This document shows, one piece after another, positions 33,412 to 41,388 of a DNA stretch of 41,388 bases. Origin of the DNA: Acidobacteriota bacterium (GTDB lineage Bacteria; Acidobacteriota; Terriglobia; UBA7540); NCBI GenBank assembly GCA_902812415.1, contig CADDZJ010000026.1, forward strand, positions 1 through 41,388, given 5' to 3'. The position numbers and the translations under genes are program-made. The notes beneath the pieces are model-generated. The model saw nothing but the letters and a program-made list of their open reading frames with translations. It was not told where the DNA came from and ran no database searches. The first letter of the stretch is position 1. The number at the start of each line of letters is the position of its first letter.

Positions 33412-36400
33412 CTACGGCTGCCCGTTGGCCGATTTTTGCCTTTCGATGGAGACCGCGTCCTGCCCGCAAAGGGTTTTGAGCCGCCCAAGCAACGGTTCAT
33501 CCGCCTTAACGCCGGAAGGCTTGCGGGCGCGCAGGCGAGCCGTGAAATCGCCCGGCTGGACCAGTTCAAACGTTACAGGGCTTTCTCCTGGATGTGATGC
33601 CAGCAGGTTTTCCAGGTCATCCAGCAATGCTTCCAGCGTCTCGTCAACTTTCAGACGGATCAGCACCTCGGGCTTGGCTCTGCTGGCCGCCGCCTCGAGC
33701 GGTTGAACCTCATTCACCACCAATTTGGGCCGCGCATTCTCTTCCTGGCGGACGCGACCGCGGATCAGCAGCGCTGCATCCGGCCTGAGAAGGTTCTGCA
33801 CCTGCTGCAATGCCTGTGGAAAGACCAATAAATCCACCGTTCCGCGCAAATCCTCCAGCGTGCCACTGGCCCAAAGATCCCCTTTCTTGCTGGGTCTGAT
33901 GCGGATGGAAGTCAGAATGCCCGCCAGAGTGATGGGCGAATCATGCCGTATTTCTTCGAGCGAAGTGCTGTCGTGCTGAGTCAGCGAAGCCACAACGTCC
34001 CGATATCGTTCAAGCGGGTGCCCCGTAATGTAGAACCCCAGCACTTCCTTTTCGCCCGCGAGCTTCTGGCTCTCTGACCACGCGGGAACGTCCGGCAGCG
34101 GAATGCTTCGGGCGGGCTCGGCGACCAGGGTTGATCCACCGAAAAGGCCGGCCTGCCCGGCCGCTTCCTGCCGCTGGCGACTCTGACCCATTTCCATCGC
34201 GCGGTCAAGCGCCGCCATCATCTGCGCCCGATGGGCCCCCAGCGAATCCATCGCGCCTGCTTTAATCAGACTTTCAATGACGCGCTTGTTCAGCAACCGC
34301 AGATCCACATTTTCGCAAAACTGGAAGAGGCTATCGAAGCGGCCCAGCTTTTTGCGCGCTTCGAGCACAGATTCAATCGCCGCCTCGCCCACATTTTTGA
34401 TGGCGGTGAGACCGAATCGAATGCTGTTTCCGCAAGGCGTAAACGTGTGGTCGCTCGAATTGACATCGGGGGGAAGAATGCCGATGCCCATATCGCGGCA
34501 TTGATTGAGGTAGTGCGTGAGCTTATCCTGGTTGCCGATTTCCGCCGTCAGCAGCGCGGCCATGAATTCTACCGGATAATGGGCTTTCAGATAGGCTGTT
34601 TGATAGGCCACCAGCGCATAGGCTGCCGAATGCGACTTGTTGAAGCCGTAACCGGCGAATTGTTCCATCAACTCAAAGAGTTTCTCGGCCTTTTGGGGGG
34701 GGACATTGTTTTTGCGGGCGCCGGCCAGGAATTTTTCCCGCATGGCGATCATGACTTCCGGTTTCTTTTTACCCATGGCGCGGCGCAATACGTCAGCCTC
34801 GCCCAGTGAAAAGCCCGCCACGCTCGCCGCAATCTGCATGACCTGCTCCTGATAGACGATTACGCCGTAAGTCTCTTCAAGAATATCCTTCAGTTGCGGC
34901 AGATCATAAGTCACTTTCTTGCGCCCGCTCTTGCGCGCAATAAAATCGTCGATCATGCCCCCCTGGATGGGGCCCGGACGGTAGAGGGCGTTGAGCGCGG
35001 TCAGGTCGGTCAGCCGGCTGGGTTTCACGCGACGGAGAATATCCGTCATCCCCCGGCTTTCAAATTGGAAGATGCCCCCTGTCAGGCCCTTGCCGAGCAG
35101 TTCATAGGTTTCAGGATCGTCCAGCGGCAGGTGATCGAGATCGATCGTTTCGCCGCGCGTCTTTTCGATCAGTTCCACGGCGTCATGGAGAATGGTGAGC
35201 GTCGTGAGTCCCAGAAAATCCATCTTGATGAGGCCGATCTTTTCGAGATCGTCCATCGCATACTGGGTTGTAATTTCGTCTTTGTTGCTCTTGTGGAGGG
35301 GGACGATTTCATCGAGCGGCTGCGGCGAAATCACCACGCCGGCGGCGTGCGTCGAGGCGTGCCGCGACAGGCCCTCAAGACTCATCGCAACAGTCAAAAG
35401 GTCTGCCACGCGGGGATCATTCTCTTTCAACTGGCGCAACTCGGGAGATTGCTGGAGCGCCTCTTCCAAGGTGATGTTCAAAATATTCGGCACCTGCTTG
35501 GCGATGCGATCAACTTCCGCAAAGGGCATATCCAGCGCGCGTCCGGCGTCTCGGATGACCGCTTTGGCGCCCATCGTCCCGAAGGTGATGATCTGGCTGA
35601 CGTTTTCGCGGCCATATTTCTCCGTGACATAGTTGATGACCTCGCCGCGACGCCGCATGCAGAAATCGATGTCGATATCGGGGAAAGTGATGCGTTCGGG
35701 GTTCAGGAAGCGCTCGAAAAGCAGGTCGTACTGAAGAGGATCGATATCGGTGATATAGAGGGAATAAGAAACAAGGCTACCCGCCGCTGACCCGCGTCCG
35801 GGGCCGACAGGAATGCATTTTTCGCGCGCAAAGCGTATGAAGTCCCAGACGATCAGAAAGTAGCCGGCGAACTTCATCTGCTTGATCAGTTCAATTTCCC
35901 GATTCAAACGCTCTTCATAGGCTTCGAGCGGATACCGCAATTTGCCTTCGGCGCGCAGCTTTTCGAGTTGCGGGCGTCGCCGTTCAAAACCCTCGCGCGT
36001 GACGCGTTCGAAAAGACTTTCGATGGTCTCGCCTTCCGGCACCTCAAACCGCGGAAAAACGTGCTGGCTCTTTTCGAGATGCAGATTGCAGCGCTCGGCA
36101 ATTTCCATCGTGCGCGCCAGCGCTTCAGGGATTTCATGAAAGATCGCCTGCATTTCCTCATAAGACTTGAAGTAAAACTGGTCGCTTGCAAACTTCATCC
36201 GCTGGGGGTCGCTCAACGTTTTGCCCGTCTGAATGCACATCAATACTTCCTGGGCGCGCGCGTCAGACTGGCGAATGTAATGACAATCATTCGTGACCAC
36301 CAGAGGGATGCCTGTTTCACGCGATAGGCGGGTGAGGTGAGGATTGATGCGACGTTCTTCGGGCACCCCCTGATCCTGGATTTCAAGGTAAAAATTCCCT

Positions 36401-36906
36401 TTGCCGAAAACGTCACGCAGATCGTAAGCGGCCTGGCGAGCGGATTCATATCGCTCGCCCATCAAGGCGGAAGCCACTTCGCCTTTCAGACAAGCCGAGA
36501 GCCCGATCAGTCCTTCGGAGTGGCGCGCCAGCAGGTCCTTATCAATCCGGGGTTTGTAATAATAGCCTTCGGTGTAGGCAAGCGACGCCAGCTTCACCAG
36601 ATTGCGATACCCGCGCTCGTTTTCACAAAGCAGCACCAGATGATTGGGCCGGTCGCTTTCGGGTGACCGGTCGAAACGATTGGTGGAGGCCACGTAAACT
36701 TCGCAGCCGATGATGGGCTTGACACCTCGTTTCACGGCGGCATCGTAGAATTTCACCGCACCGAACATATTGCCGTGGTCGGTGAGGGCCACGGCGGGCA
36801 TCTTCAGCTCGGCGGCGCGGTCCATCACTTTTGGAATGTCGCAGGCGCCGTCAAGCAGGCTGTAATCCGTATGAAGATGGAGATGAACAAATTGTGAGTT
36901 CGCCAT
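33412..36906 (-). CDS. dnaE: DNA polymerase III alpha subunit
   Basis: A 1164-aa replicative polymerase (E. coli 1160). The PHP domain opens it: [44 protein letters not shown]. The polymerase active site includes FPDIDIDF near residue 408. The helix-hairpin-helix, OB domain ([29 protein letters not shown]) and C-terminal tau-binding region are in order. The ATG at 36906 has its GGAGG site only 2 nt away, so the spacing is unusually short; a GTG at 36909 overlaps the site. The gene stands 46 nt before accA. It works with other Pol III subunits at the replication fork. Confidence 0.96.
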   Translation of the reverse strand: MANSQFVHLHLHTDYSLLDGACDIPKVMDRAAELKMPAVALTDHGNMFGAVKFYDAAVKRGVKPIIGCEVYVASTNRFDRSPESDRPNHLVLLCENERGYRNLVKLASLAYTEGYYYKPRIDKDLLARHSEGLIGLSACLKGEVASALMGERYESARQAAYDLRDVFGKGNFYLEIQDQGVPEERRINPHLTRLSRETGIPLVVTNDCHYIRQSDARAQEVLMCIQTGKTLSDPQRMKFASDQFYFKSYEEMQAIFHEIPEALARTMEIAERCNLHLEKSQHVFPRFEVPEGETIESLFERVTREGFERRRPQLEKLRAEGKLRYPLEAYEERLNREIELIKQMKFAGYFLIVWDFIRFAREKCIPVGPGRGSAAGSLVSYSLYITDIDPLQYDLLFERFLNPERITFPDIDIDFCMRRRGEVINYVTEKYGRENVSQIITFGTMGAKAVIRDAGRALDMPFAEVDRIAKQVPNILNITLEEALQQSPELRQLKENDPRVADLLTVAMSLEGLSRHASTHAAGVVISPQPLDEIVPLHKSNKDEITTQYAMDDLEKIGLIKMDFLGLTTLTILHDAVELIEKTRGETIDLDHLPLDDPETYELLGKGLTGGIFQFESRGMTDILRRVKPSRLTDLTALNALYRPGPIQGGMIDDFIARKSGRKKVTYDLPQLKDILEETYGVIVYQEQVMQIAASVAGFSLGEADVLRRAMGKKKPEVMIAMREKFLAGARKNNVPPQKAEKLFELMEQFAGYGFNKSHSAAYALVAYQTAYLKAHYPVEFMAALLTAEIGNQDKLTHYLNQCRDMGIGILPPDVNSSDHTFTPCGNSIRFGLTAIKNVGEAAIESVLEARKKLGRFDSLFQFCENVDLRLLNKRVIESLIKAGAMDSLGAHRAQMMAALDRAMEMGQSRQRQEAAGQAGLFGGSTLVAEPARSIPLPDVPAWSESQKLAGEKEVLGFYITGHPLERYRDVVASLTQHDSTSLEEIRHDSPITLAGILTSIRIRPSKKGDLWASGTLEDLRGTVDLLVFPQALQQVQNLLRPDAALLIRGRVRQEENARPKLVVNEVQPLEAAASRAKPEVLIRLKVDETLEALLDDLENLLASHPGESPVTFELVQPGDFTARLRARKPSGVKADEPLLGRLKTLCGQDAVSIERQKSANGQP

Positions 36907-37084
36907 CACCTCCTCATTCTACCAGAAAATATTTTTCGTTATTCCAGCCATCGGGTGATCAATCAGAGCGCTGCCCGATGAGGGAAAGAGGCAAGGGACG
37001 AGAAGTAAGGGGTTAATCCGCAAGTGCGGGCGGGTCAAGCTAAAACGAAGCAGTCTTTCTGCGACGCTTTTGGCAGTGAGTGTC

Positions 37085-37123
37085 AGCAGGAGGCTTCTCG
37101 CGGCGCGCGAAAATCCTCCTGCT
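37085..37123. repeat. Strong two-part hairpin between dnaE and the OmpA-like gene
   Basis: AGCAGGAGG (37085-37093) pairs perfectly with CCTCCTGCT (37115-37123). Inside it, TCGCG (37098-37102) pairs with CGCGA (37106-37110), leaving 4-nt internal loops. The whole forms a 39-nt imperfect hairpin. It has no T run. It may be a palindromic repeat or a structured RNA end. Confidence 0.55.
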
Positions 37124-37157
37124 CTCGGGTGAGTTCCAATGCGACGGCCCAAAAAGC

Positions 37158-37913
37158 TTATTGGGGCGACTCGGCTGGCGTTAACTGCGCCGCTGATTGT
37201 GGGGCATTAGGCATTTGAGGAACGAAAACGGTGATCTGCACACGCCGATTCAATGCCCGCCCTTTTCGGGTGTTGTTCGGATTGACGGGCGCTGCTTCTC
37301 CATAGCCTAAATTGTGAATCTTCACCAACGGAATATCGCCATTCAAGGTCAGATAGCGAACGACAGCATCAGCCCGGCGTTGGCTCAGTTGCAGATTGTA
37401 CGCCCTCGGCCCCGTGCTGTCGGTGTAGCCCTGGACTTCAATCACATAATGTTTCAGCGTCTTGACCGTTTGCACAAACTGATCCAGACGCTGTTTGTCT
37501 TCAGCCGTCAAGGTGCTTTTATTCAAGCCAAATAAGACCGTCGCTTGTTGCGCCGGTTTATAGTTATCAATATTATTGACCATTTCCTGAGCCTGATTTG
37601 CCTGCGCAAGGCCCTTTTCGCCTACCTGTTGAGCAGCCTGAGCGTGCTGATCAGCCGTGGTAGCCGCCTGGTGAGCCTGATCGGCTGCGTTTTGCGCCTG
37701 CGCAATGCCACTTTCAGACCTTCGGTCCACATTGCGGATCTGCTCAGCGTTCTGATTCGTCTTCTGATCCACCTTGTTAAGGTTTGCTTGAAGCGGTTGG
37801 ACAGATTCCTGCACTGACTGCCGAACGAACTTTTTCGTCGCGCAACCTGCCGTCATAAGCACGACCACACCTAATCCCAACGCAACCAATTTGATAGAAT
37901 TTGTTGGACTCAT
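37158..37913 (-). CDS. OmpA/Pal-like peptidoglycan-associated lipoprotein
   Basis: A 251-aa product. I choose the ATG at 37913: GGAGGA lies 6-7 nt before it, and the lipobox LMTAGC with C24 follows. Longer frames begin far upstream without support. Residues about 30-125 are a coiled-coil Ala/Gln-rich stalk (QIRNVDRRSESGIAQAQNAADQ...). The C-terminal OmpA domain is ATVLFGLNKSTLTAEDKQRL, VIEVQGYTDSTGPRAYNLQLSQRRADAVVRYL and GYGEAAPVNPNNTRKGRALNRRVQI. It binds peptidoglycan and ties the outer membrane to the wall. A C-terminal tail rich in Pro/Ala/Gln follows. No Tol genes are adjacent. Confidence 0.9.
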   Translation of the reverse strand: MSPTNSIKLVALGLGVVVLMTAGCATKKFVRQSVQESVQPLQANLNKVDQKTNQNAEQIRNVDRRSESGIAQAQNAADQAHQAATTADQHAQAAQQVGEKGLAQANQAQEMVNNIDNYKPAQQATVLFGLNKSTLTAEDKQRLDQFVQTVKTLKHYVIEVQGYTDSTGPRAYNLQLSQRRADAVVRYLTLNGDIPLVKIHNLGYGEAAPVNPNNTRKGRALNRRVQITVFVPQMPNAPQSAAQLTPAESPQ

Positions 37914-38325
37914 AAACATTCCTCCGCCCATCCTACAGCACTCTGTTTGCCAATCTTTTTGAGGATGTAACTCCCTTAAAATCAGCAGACAACGTAATGA
38001 AAGGCGGGATGGGATGAGCCGTAAGGGAGATGCACTTGTAGAATTTTCCAGTACGGTGTCTATAGCCCTTGTGAAAAGACGGAGTTCAAAATTATAAGTT
38101 AGTAAACAAGGAATGACGGGTATGGTGATTATTGAAGTTGTGCTTTGCTGGTTTAGTGGGCGTGGCTGAAAGCCGATGAAAAGAGAAGTGAACTGAACGG
38201 CAAACGGAGGGGTAGCCCCTTTCATCTAATTACGCAGGCGCAAAAGAGGTGGAAACCAGGGTAAATGGGACACAGCAAGGAATTGTTAAACGGCTTATGT
38301 CATACTTTAGGAGAAAGGGCTGCTG
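37914..38325. other. Intergenic region without recognised features
   Basis: 412 nt between the divergent lipoprotein and VWA genes. I see no tRNA, repeat or clear hairpin. The regulatory region of both genes must be here, but no promoter hexamers at good spacing could be called. A frame on minus crosses it without a ribosome site. Confidence 0.4.
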
Positions 38326-39498
38326 ATGAGACCTGAGATCAATCGTTACCCATTATTATCCTATTCGATTTTCCTCTTACTGGCGTTGCTGTTCGCGTGG
38401 AACGCTGCGTGGGCGCAGTCGCAGCAACAGCCGAACGCGCCCCCAAAGCTTTCGAGCCGCCCGCAGCAGAATCCCAATGCCCCGCGTCCGACGCCTTATC
38501 CCGATCTCGCCAGCATTCACGTGCAGTCCACGCTTGTTCAGGCGCCAGTCACCGTGATTGATCCTTCCGGACAGTTCGTGGAAAATCTGGCGGAAAGCGA
38601 TTTTCGAATCCTCGACAACGGAGTTCCTCAGCGCATCAGCAAGTTTGGGTTGGCAATGCAGCCGGTGGCCCTGGTAATCCTGGTGCAAACGAATAAGGCC
38701 GTAGGTCCGCTTCTTAACCAGGTGAGGCCATTGGGCTCTCTTTTCTCTGGGTTGCTTCTCGGGAAGCCTGGGCAGGCAGCCTTGATTACCTTCGATGATA
38801 CGGTGCGTGTGGATCAGGACTTCACGGGAGATCCAAACGCCCTGGCCCAGGCGTTGCAGCACATCACGACCGGCGGGACCAAGGCGCGCTTGAATGATGC
38901 GCTGGGGCGGGCGATTCTGATGCTCGCCAATCGTCCCACCCAGGAGCGACGCGTGGTGATTGTCTTTTCAGAAGGGACTGATAATGGGAGCGAGACCACA
39001 AGGGACGAAATTATCCGCGCGGCGACGGGCGCAGGGGTTGCGATCTATGGCCTGCGGTTCAGTCCGGTACAAGCGCTGTTGCATAATCAGCAGGAGCCTC
39101 CGCCGCCCAATACCCTCGCTCGGAACATGGCTCTTCCCGGTCCGCCCGGTCGACCCCAGACGCCGAATAATGTGGCTGTCTATAACCAGAATTCGGATAT
39201 CTCGGTGATCCCGCTGGCCTCAGGCGCTTCCCAGGCTATTCGCTCACTTCATGGCAAAGATCTGGTGGAGGTTTACGCCGGCTATACAGGAGGCGTGACC
39301 TATTCTCACTGGAAAGCGAACGAATTACAGAAGCAGCTTACGAGAATTGCGCTCGAAATCAACAGCCAGTACATGTTGGCCTATACCCCCAGCACGCTGA
39401 ACGAGCCGGGGTTCCACCGGCTCCAGATTGAGGTGGTCGAACCAAACCTGAGGGTGAGATCACGCGAGGGATATTTCTATGGGATGAAGAACAGGTAA
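38326..39498 (+). CDS. Secreted VWFA-domain protein (acidobacterial type), short form
   Basis: A 390-aa product. AGGAG followed by AAGGG lies before the ATG. Residues 1-30 are a signal peptide ending AAWAQS. A Pro/Gln-rich linker leads to the family's first strand domain (LVQAPVTVIDPSGQFVENLAESDFRILDNGVPQRI). The VWA domain has VILVQTNKAV where the MIDAS Asp should be: Q121, N123 and A125 replace D, S and S. The later metal-binding EGTDNGS is retained. Then RVVIVFSEG, VEVYAGYTGG and YMLAYTPS follow. Loss of the first MIDAS residues suggests metal-free binding. It is paralogous to the longer protein at 7789-10092. Function unknown; probably extracytoplasmic. Confidence 0.85.
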   Translation: MRPEINRYPLLSYSIFLLLALLFAWNAAWAQSQQQPNAPPKLSSRPQQNPNAPRPTPYPDLASIHVQSTLVQAPVTVIDPSGQFVENLAESDFRILDNGVPQRISKFGLAMQPVALVILVQTNKAVGPLLNQVRPLGSLFSGLLLGKPGQAALITFDDTVRVDQDFTGDPNALAQALQHITTGGTKARLNDALGRAILMLANRPTQERRVVIVFSEGTDNGSETTRDEIIRAATGAGVAIYGLRFSPVQALLHNQQEPPPPNTLARNMALPGPPGRPQTPNNVAVYNQNSDISVIPLASGASQAIRSLHGKDLVEVYAGYTGGVTYSHWKANELQKQLTRIALEINSQYMLAYTPSTLNEPGFHRLQIEVVEPNLRVRSREGYFYGMKNR

Positions 39499-39576
39499 GT
39501 TGGCGGGCGACTGCGAGCCTGATAGGCCGCTGAAGATTCGCGGCGACGCTCCCCCGGGAAGCTACAAACCATAGCC

Positions 39577-40056
39577 TTAATCAAAGCCCCGATAATCCCA
39601 CACCTGGATGCGTTTGCCGGTTGAGAGCTCAATTTCGGCAAGGTAAGGCCGCATCTCCTCGGGCTGTACGCGCAGAACAAGGGCGTGCATCTGATCCCCT
39701 CGCTTATAAAGCACGGTAAAAAAGAGGTTCTTTTTACCCCCCGAGCCGTTAGGTTTCACTTTCCACGGAAGTTTCATGTGTCTGACCGCGCGACTGAGGC
39801 TCGGCCGATATTGCATCAGGGTAATCGAGTGGTAGGGGATGGTGATCGATCCTTCGGGGCATTGGAAAGTCATGGAGCTGTGTGTTAATTCCAGCTTGCC
39901 TCCGCAGCCATCCTGAATGCTCTCCGTACCGCCGGCGTAGATAAACTCCGAGGTCGGCGAGTTTCCATAGGCGAGAATCGGGCTGGCCGTCATAAGGAAC
40001 CCAAAGGCCAATGCGAGGATCAGCGCCCGCGCCAGTTGATATCTTGCTTCTTCCAA
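39577..40056 (-). CDS. Small secreted protein of unknown function (TTG start)
   Basis: A 159-aa product. The TTG at 40056 is preceded by CGGAG at a good 8-nt distance. The N terminus forms a signal peptide (LILALAFGFLMTASPILAYG). The mature part has two nearby Cys (C51, C66 region: QDGCGGKLELTHSSMTFQCPEG), which may form a disulfide, and then basic strands (SITIPYHSITLMQYRPS ... KLPWKVKPNGSGGKKNLFFTVLYKRG). I do not recognise a domain. It converges with the VWA gene and is 100 nt from the tandem TonB gene. Confidence 0.6.
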   Translation of the reverse strand: MEEARYQLARALILALAFGFLMTASPILAYGNSPTSEFIYAGGTESIQDGCGGKLELTHSSMTFQCPEGSITIPYHSITLMQYRPSLSRAVRHMKLPWKVKPNGSGGKKNLFFTVLYKRGDQMHALVLRVQPEEMRPYLAEIELSTGKRIQVWDYRGFD

Positions 40057-40157
40057 AATCTTACTCCGTTCCTTTCGTCAGGCGTGACGAAACGCTTTGT
40101 TTGCAGTCGAGGAACACTGGCCTGCTAACTGGCCATATTCATCCATCGCCCTTTCGG

Positions 40158-40865
40158 TCATCTCAAGGCTTTGCTCTCAGCGAGCGGCACCTCCACACTG
40201 AAATACCAGGGGACGTTGATGTTCCCCCACTTGGCTGGCTTGAACTTCCACAATCTCACCACTCTCTTGGCCGTCTCGAATTCCGCGGGAGTTCCAGAGA
40301 GCAGCGTGGAGTCTACCACACGGCCTTTATCATTCACCAGTACACGCATTCGCACCACGGTCTTGGCCTGCTTGGATGAAGGCTGGGACAGAATCTGAGG
40401 AGGTTGCACCCGATCTTCCAGAAACTTTTCCGGCTGAGGAGGGAGGTGTTGAATATTCCGGCTCAGGAGCGAGAAATCAACGTCGATGGTGGTTTGGAAG
40501 GCAGTCGGCCCGGCTTTTGTCAGAAAAGGCCGATACACCCATCGATGAATCGCTTGGAGCGCGGCGACAGCCAGAAAGGGATGCCCGTGAACCACATGAA
40601 TCTGCTGAACCTTCCCCTGGCAGTTGACCGTGACGAGCAGGCGAACATGGCCGCGAATATAATTGATGCGGGCGAGAGGCGGGTAAGAAGGCCGAATTTC
40701 GCTGAGCAGCAGATGGGTGGCTGTCCGGCGGTCTAATTGAAGCACCTGCGTGCTGGGCCCGGTCGCGCATCCTTGCGTGATGCTGAAAGCCGTCGTCGCC
40801 CAAAAGGCCACCGCAAGCGGCGTGACGGTCTTCAGAAGACCGCCTCTGCCGGCATGGCTAGTCAT
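40158..40865 (-). CDS. Exported protein with two tandem TonB C-terminal-like domains
   Basis: A 235-aa product started at the ATG 40865, overlapping the acpS stop by 8 nt. Residues 1-30 form a signal-type hydrophobic segment (LKTVTPLAVAFWATTAFSITQGC), possibly a lipoprotein signal, although the residue 3 before Cys is not typical. Two TonB-C-like domains follow: YPPLARINYIRGHVRLLVTVNCQGKVQQIHVVHGHPFLAVAALQAIHRWVYRPF, and RMRVLVNDKGRVVDSTLLSGTPAEFETAKRVVRLWKFKPAKW. Both share the pattern V-x-V-x-G-x-V and the closing W-x-F/Y-x-P. TonB transmits energy from ExbBD to receptors like the one at 10099; this protein lacks the usual Pro-rich linker, so its role differs or is unknown. Confidence 0.75.
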   Translation of the reverse strand: MTSHAGRGGLLKTVTPLAVAFWATTAFSITQGCATGPSTQVLQLDRRTATHLLLSEIRPSYPPLARINYIRGHVRLLVTVNCQGKVQQIHVVHGHPFLAVAALQAIHRWVYRPFLTKAGPTAFQTTIDVDFSLLSRNIQHLPPQPEKFLEDRVQPPQILSQPSSKQAKTVVRMRVLVNDKGRVVDSTLLSGTPAEFETAKRVVRLWKFKPAKWGNINVPWYFSVEVPLAESKALR

Positions 40866-41241
40866 CGGACTCAAAAATGACCTGCGCCACCACATAATGA
40901 TTCGCGTGCGAGAGCGAAACAGCGGCCCGCACCACGCCGAGTTGCCGAGCCACCTCCTGCGCCCGGCCGCGAAGCGCCAGTTCCGGTTTCCCGCTCGGCT
41001 GGTGAATGACCTCAACATCCAACCAACGGATTCCAGAGCGCCATCCCGTCCCCAAAGCTTTAAAAGTCGCCTCTTTGGCCGCGAAACGCGCCGCGTAGCG
41101 CTCCGCCTTATTCTTGAAGCGTTCGCAATAGGCGATCTCCTCGGGTGTGTAAATGCGGTCCCGAAAGCGCTCTCCGTAGCGTTCGAAGCTTTCCTGAATC
41201 CGTTGCGTCTCAGTAATATCGATGCCTGTTCCGACAATCAC
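40858..41241 (-). CDS. acpS: Holo-[acyl-carrier-protein] synthase
   Basis: A 127-aa product with a GTG start at 41241. It moves 4'-phosphopantetheine from CoA to ACP, a cytosolic step for fatty acid synthesis. Motif 1 is MIVGTGIDITETQRI with D8; motif 2 is RFAAKEATFKALGTG with E57. Both metal-binding residues match those of E. coli AcpS. Length is normal. The ribosome site is weak (GCGAG). The tandem TonB gene overlaps its end by 8 nt, so they are translationally coupled. accA and lpxD in the same window are also acyl-metabolism genes but are not adjacent. Confidence 0.93.
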   Translation of the reverse strand: MIVGTGIDITETQRIQESFERYGERFRDRIYTPEEIAYCERFKNKAERYAARFAAKEATFKALGTGWRSGIRWLDVEVIHQPSGKPELALRGRAQEVARQLGVVRAAVSLSHANHYVVAQVIFESDD

Positions 41242-41282
41242 CTCGCTCGTTTCCCCGGTTCGATTCTGAGCTGAAAGTGCTT

Positions 41283-41387
41283 TTATCGCTTCAAGAAAGG
41301 CGGGCGGATGAGGCCGGAAGGGTCTGCTCGGTCCCAGGACTTGCGGGCGGCTTTCACGCGCGGTCTCTCAGCCTCAGGGAGAGATCG
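41283..41387 (-). CDS. Possible 3' end of a gene running in from the right edge
   Basis: On minus a frame open from the window edge ends in TAA at 41285-41283, giving RSLPEAERPRVKAARKSW and then DRADPSGLIRPPFLKR. It is 41 nt upstream of acpS. It is too short to identify, and other frames are partly open, so it is only a candidate. Confidence 0.3.
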   Translation of the reverse strand, partial: RSLPEAERPRVKAARKSWDRADPSGLIRPPFLKR

Positions 41388-41388
41388 G

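Noticed and set aside
1-41388. CRISPR array, prophage genes, or rRNA/tRNA genes
   Set aside because: No regularly spaced direct repeats, integrase, capsid genes, or tRNA/rRNA signatures were seen on either strand.

Overview
The window looks like a chromosomal segment of an Acidobacteriota bacterium, probably a soil-type Terriglobia relative. Evidence is indirect: two secreted proteins of the 'VWFA-related acidobacterial' type, a giant Oar-like TonB-dependent receptor with a carboxypeptidase-regulatory domain, a diderm envelope (LpxD, OmpA-like lipoprotein, TolC and RND pump), moderately high GC, and many short palindromic intergenic repeats. No rRNA, tRNA, CRISPR array, prophage or transposase gene was found.

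Layout. At 1-217 (minus, running off the left edge) is a thioredoxin-like gene whose CxxC motif begins with an in-frame UGA. A perfect hairpin follows at the distance expected of a bacterial SECIS, so it is best read as a selenoprotein; this is the main finding. Next, on plus: two small secreted proteins, a sigma-factor-like protein with a C-terminal zinc-binding motif, then a RimI-like acetyltransferase and a 1113-aa internally duplicated CPBP-family membrane protein (3075-6867). On minus from 30269 down to 6981 are: pilT-recX-[four-helix-bundle insert]-alaS, a glycoside hydrolase, a histidine kinase/response regulator pair, a ParD/ParE-type toxin-antitoxin pair, a TolC/RND/adaptor efflux set, an Oar-like receptor with a VWA protein, and an aquaglyceroporin. 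From 30551 on are lpxD, a divergent LuxR-type regulator lacking the phospho-acceptor Asp, accA and dnaE, an OmpA-like lipoprotein, a second VWA protein, a small exported protein, a tandem TonB-C protein and acpS.

Genes working together: the efflux genes 18596-20029, 15431-18592 and 14077-15294 form one tripartite pump; the receptor at 10099 and VWA protein at 7789 form a two-gene unit ended by an intrinsic terminator; the kinase and regulator at 21879 and 21009 form a two-component system; accA and dnaE are closely spaced. The four-helix-bundle gene between recX and alaS is bounded by short inverted repeats and looks like a small insertion into a commonly conserved gene order. Intergenic gaps contain several families of palindromic repeats, some in two copies here.
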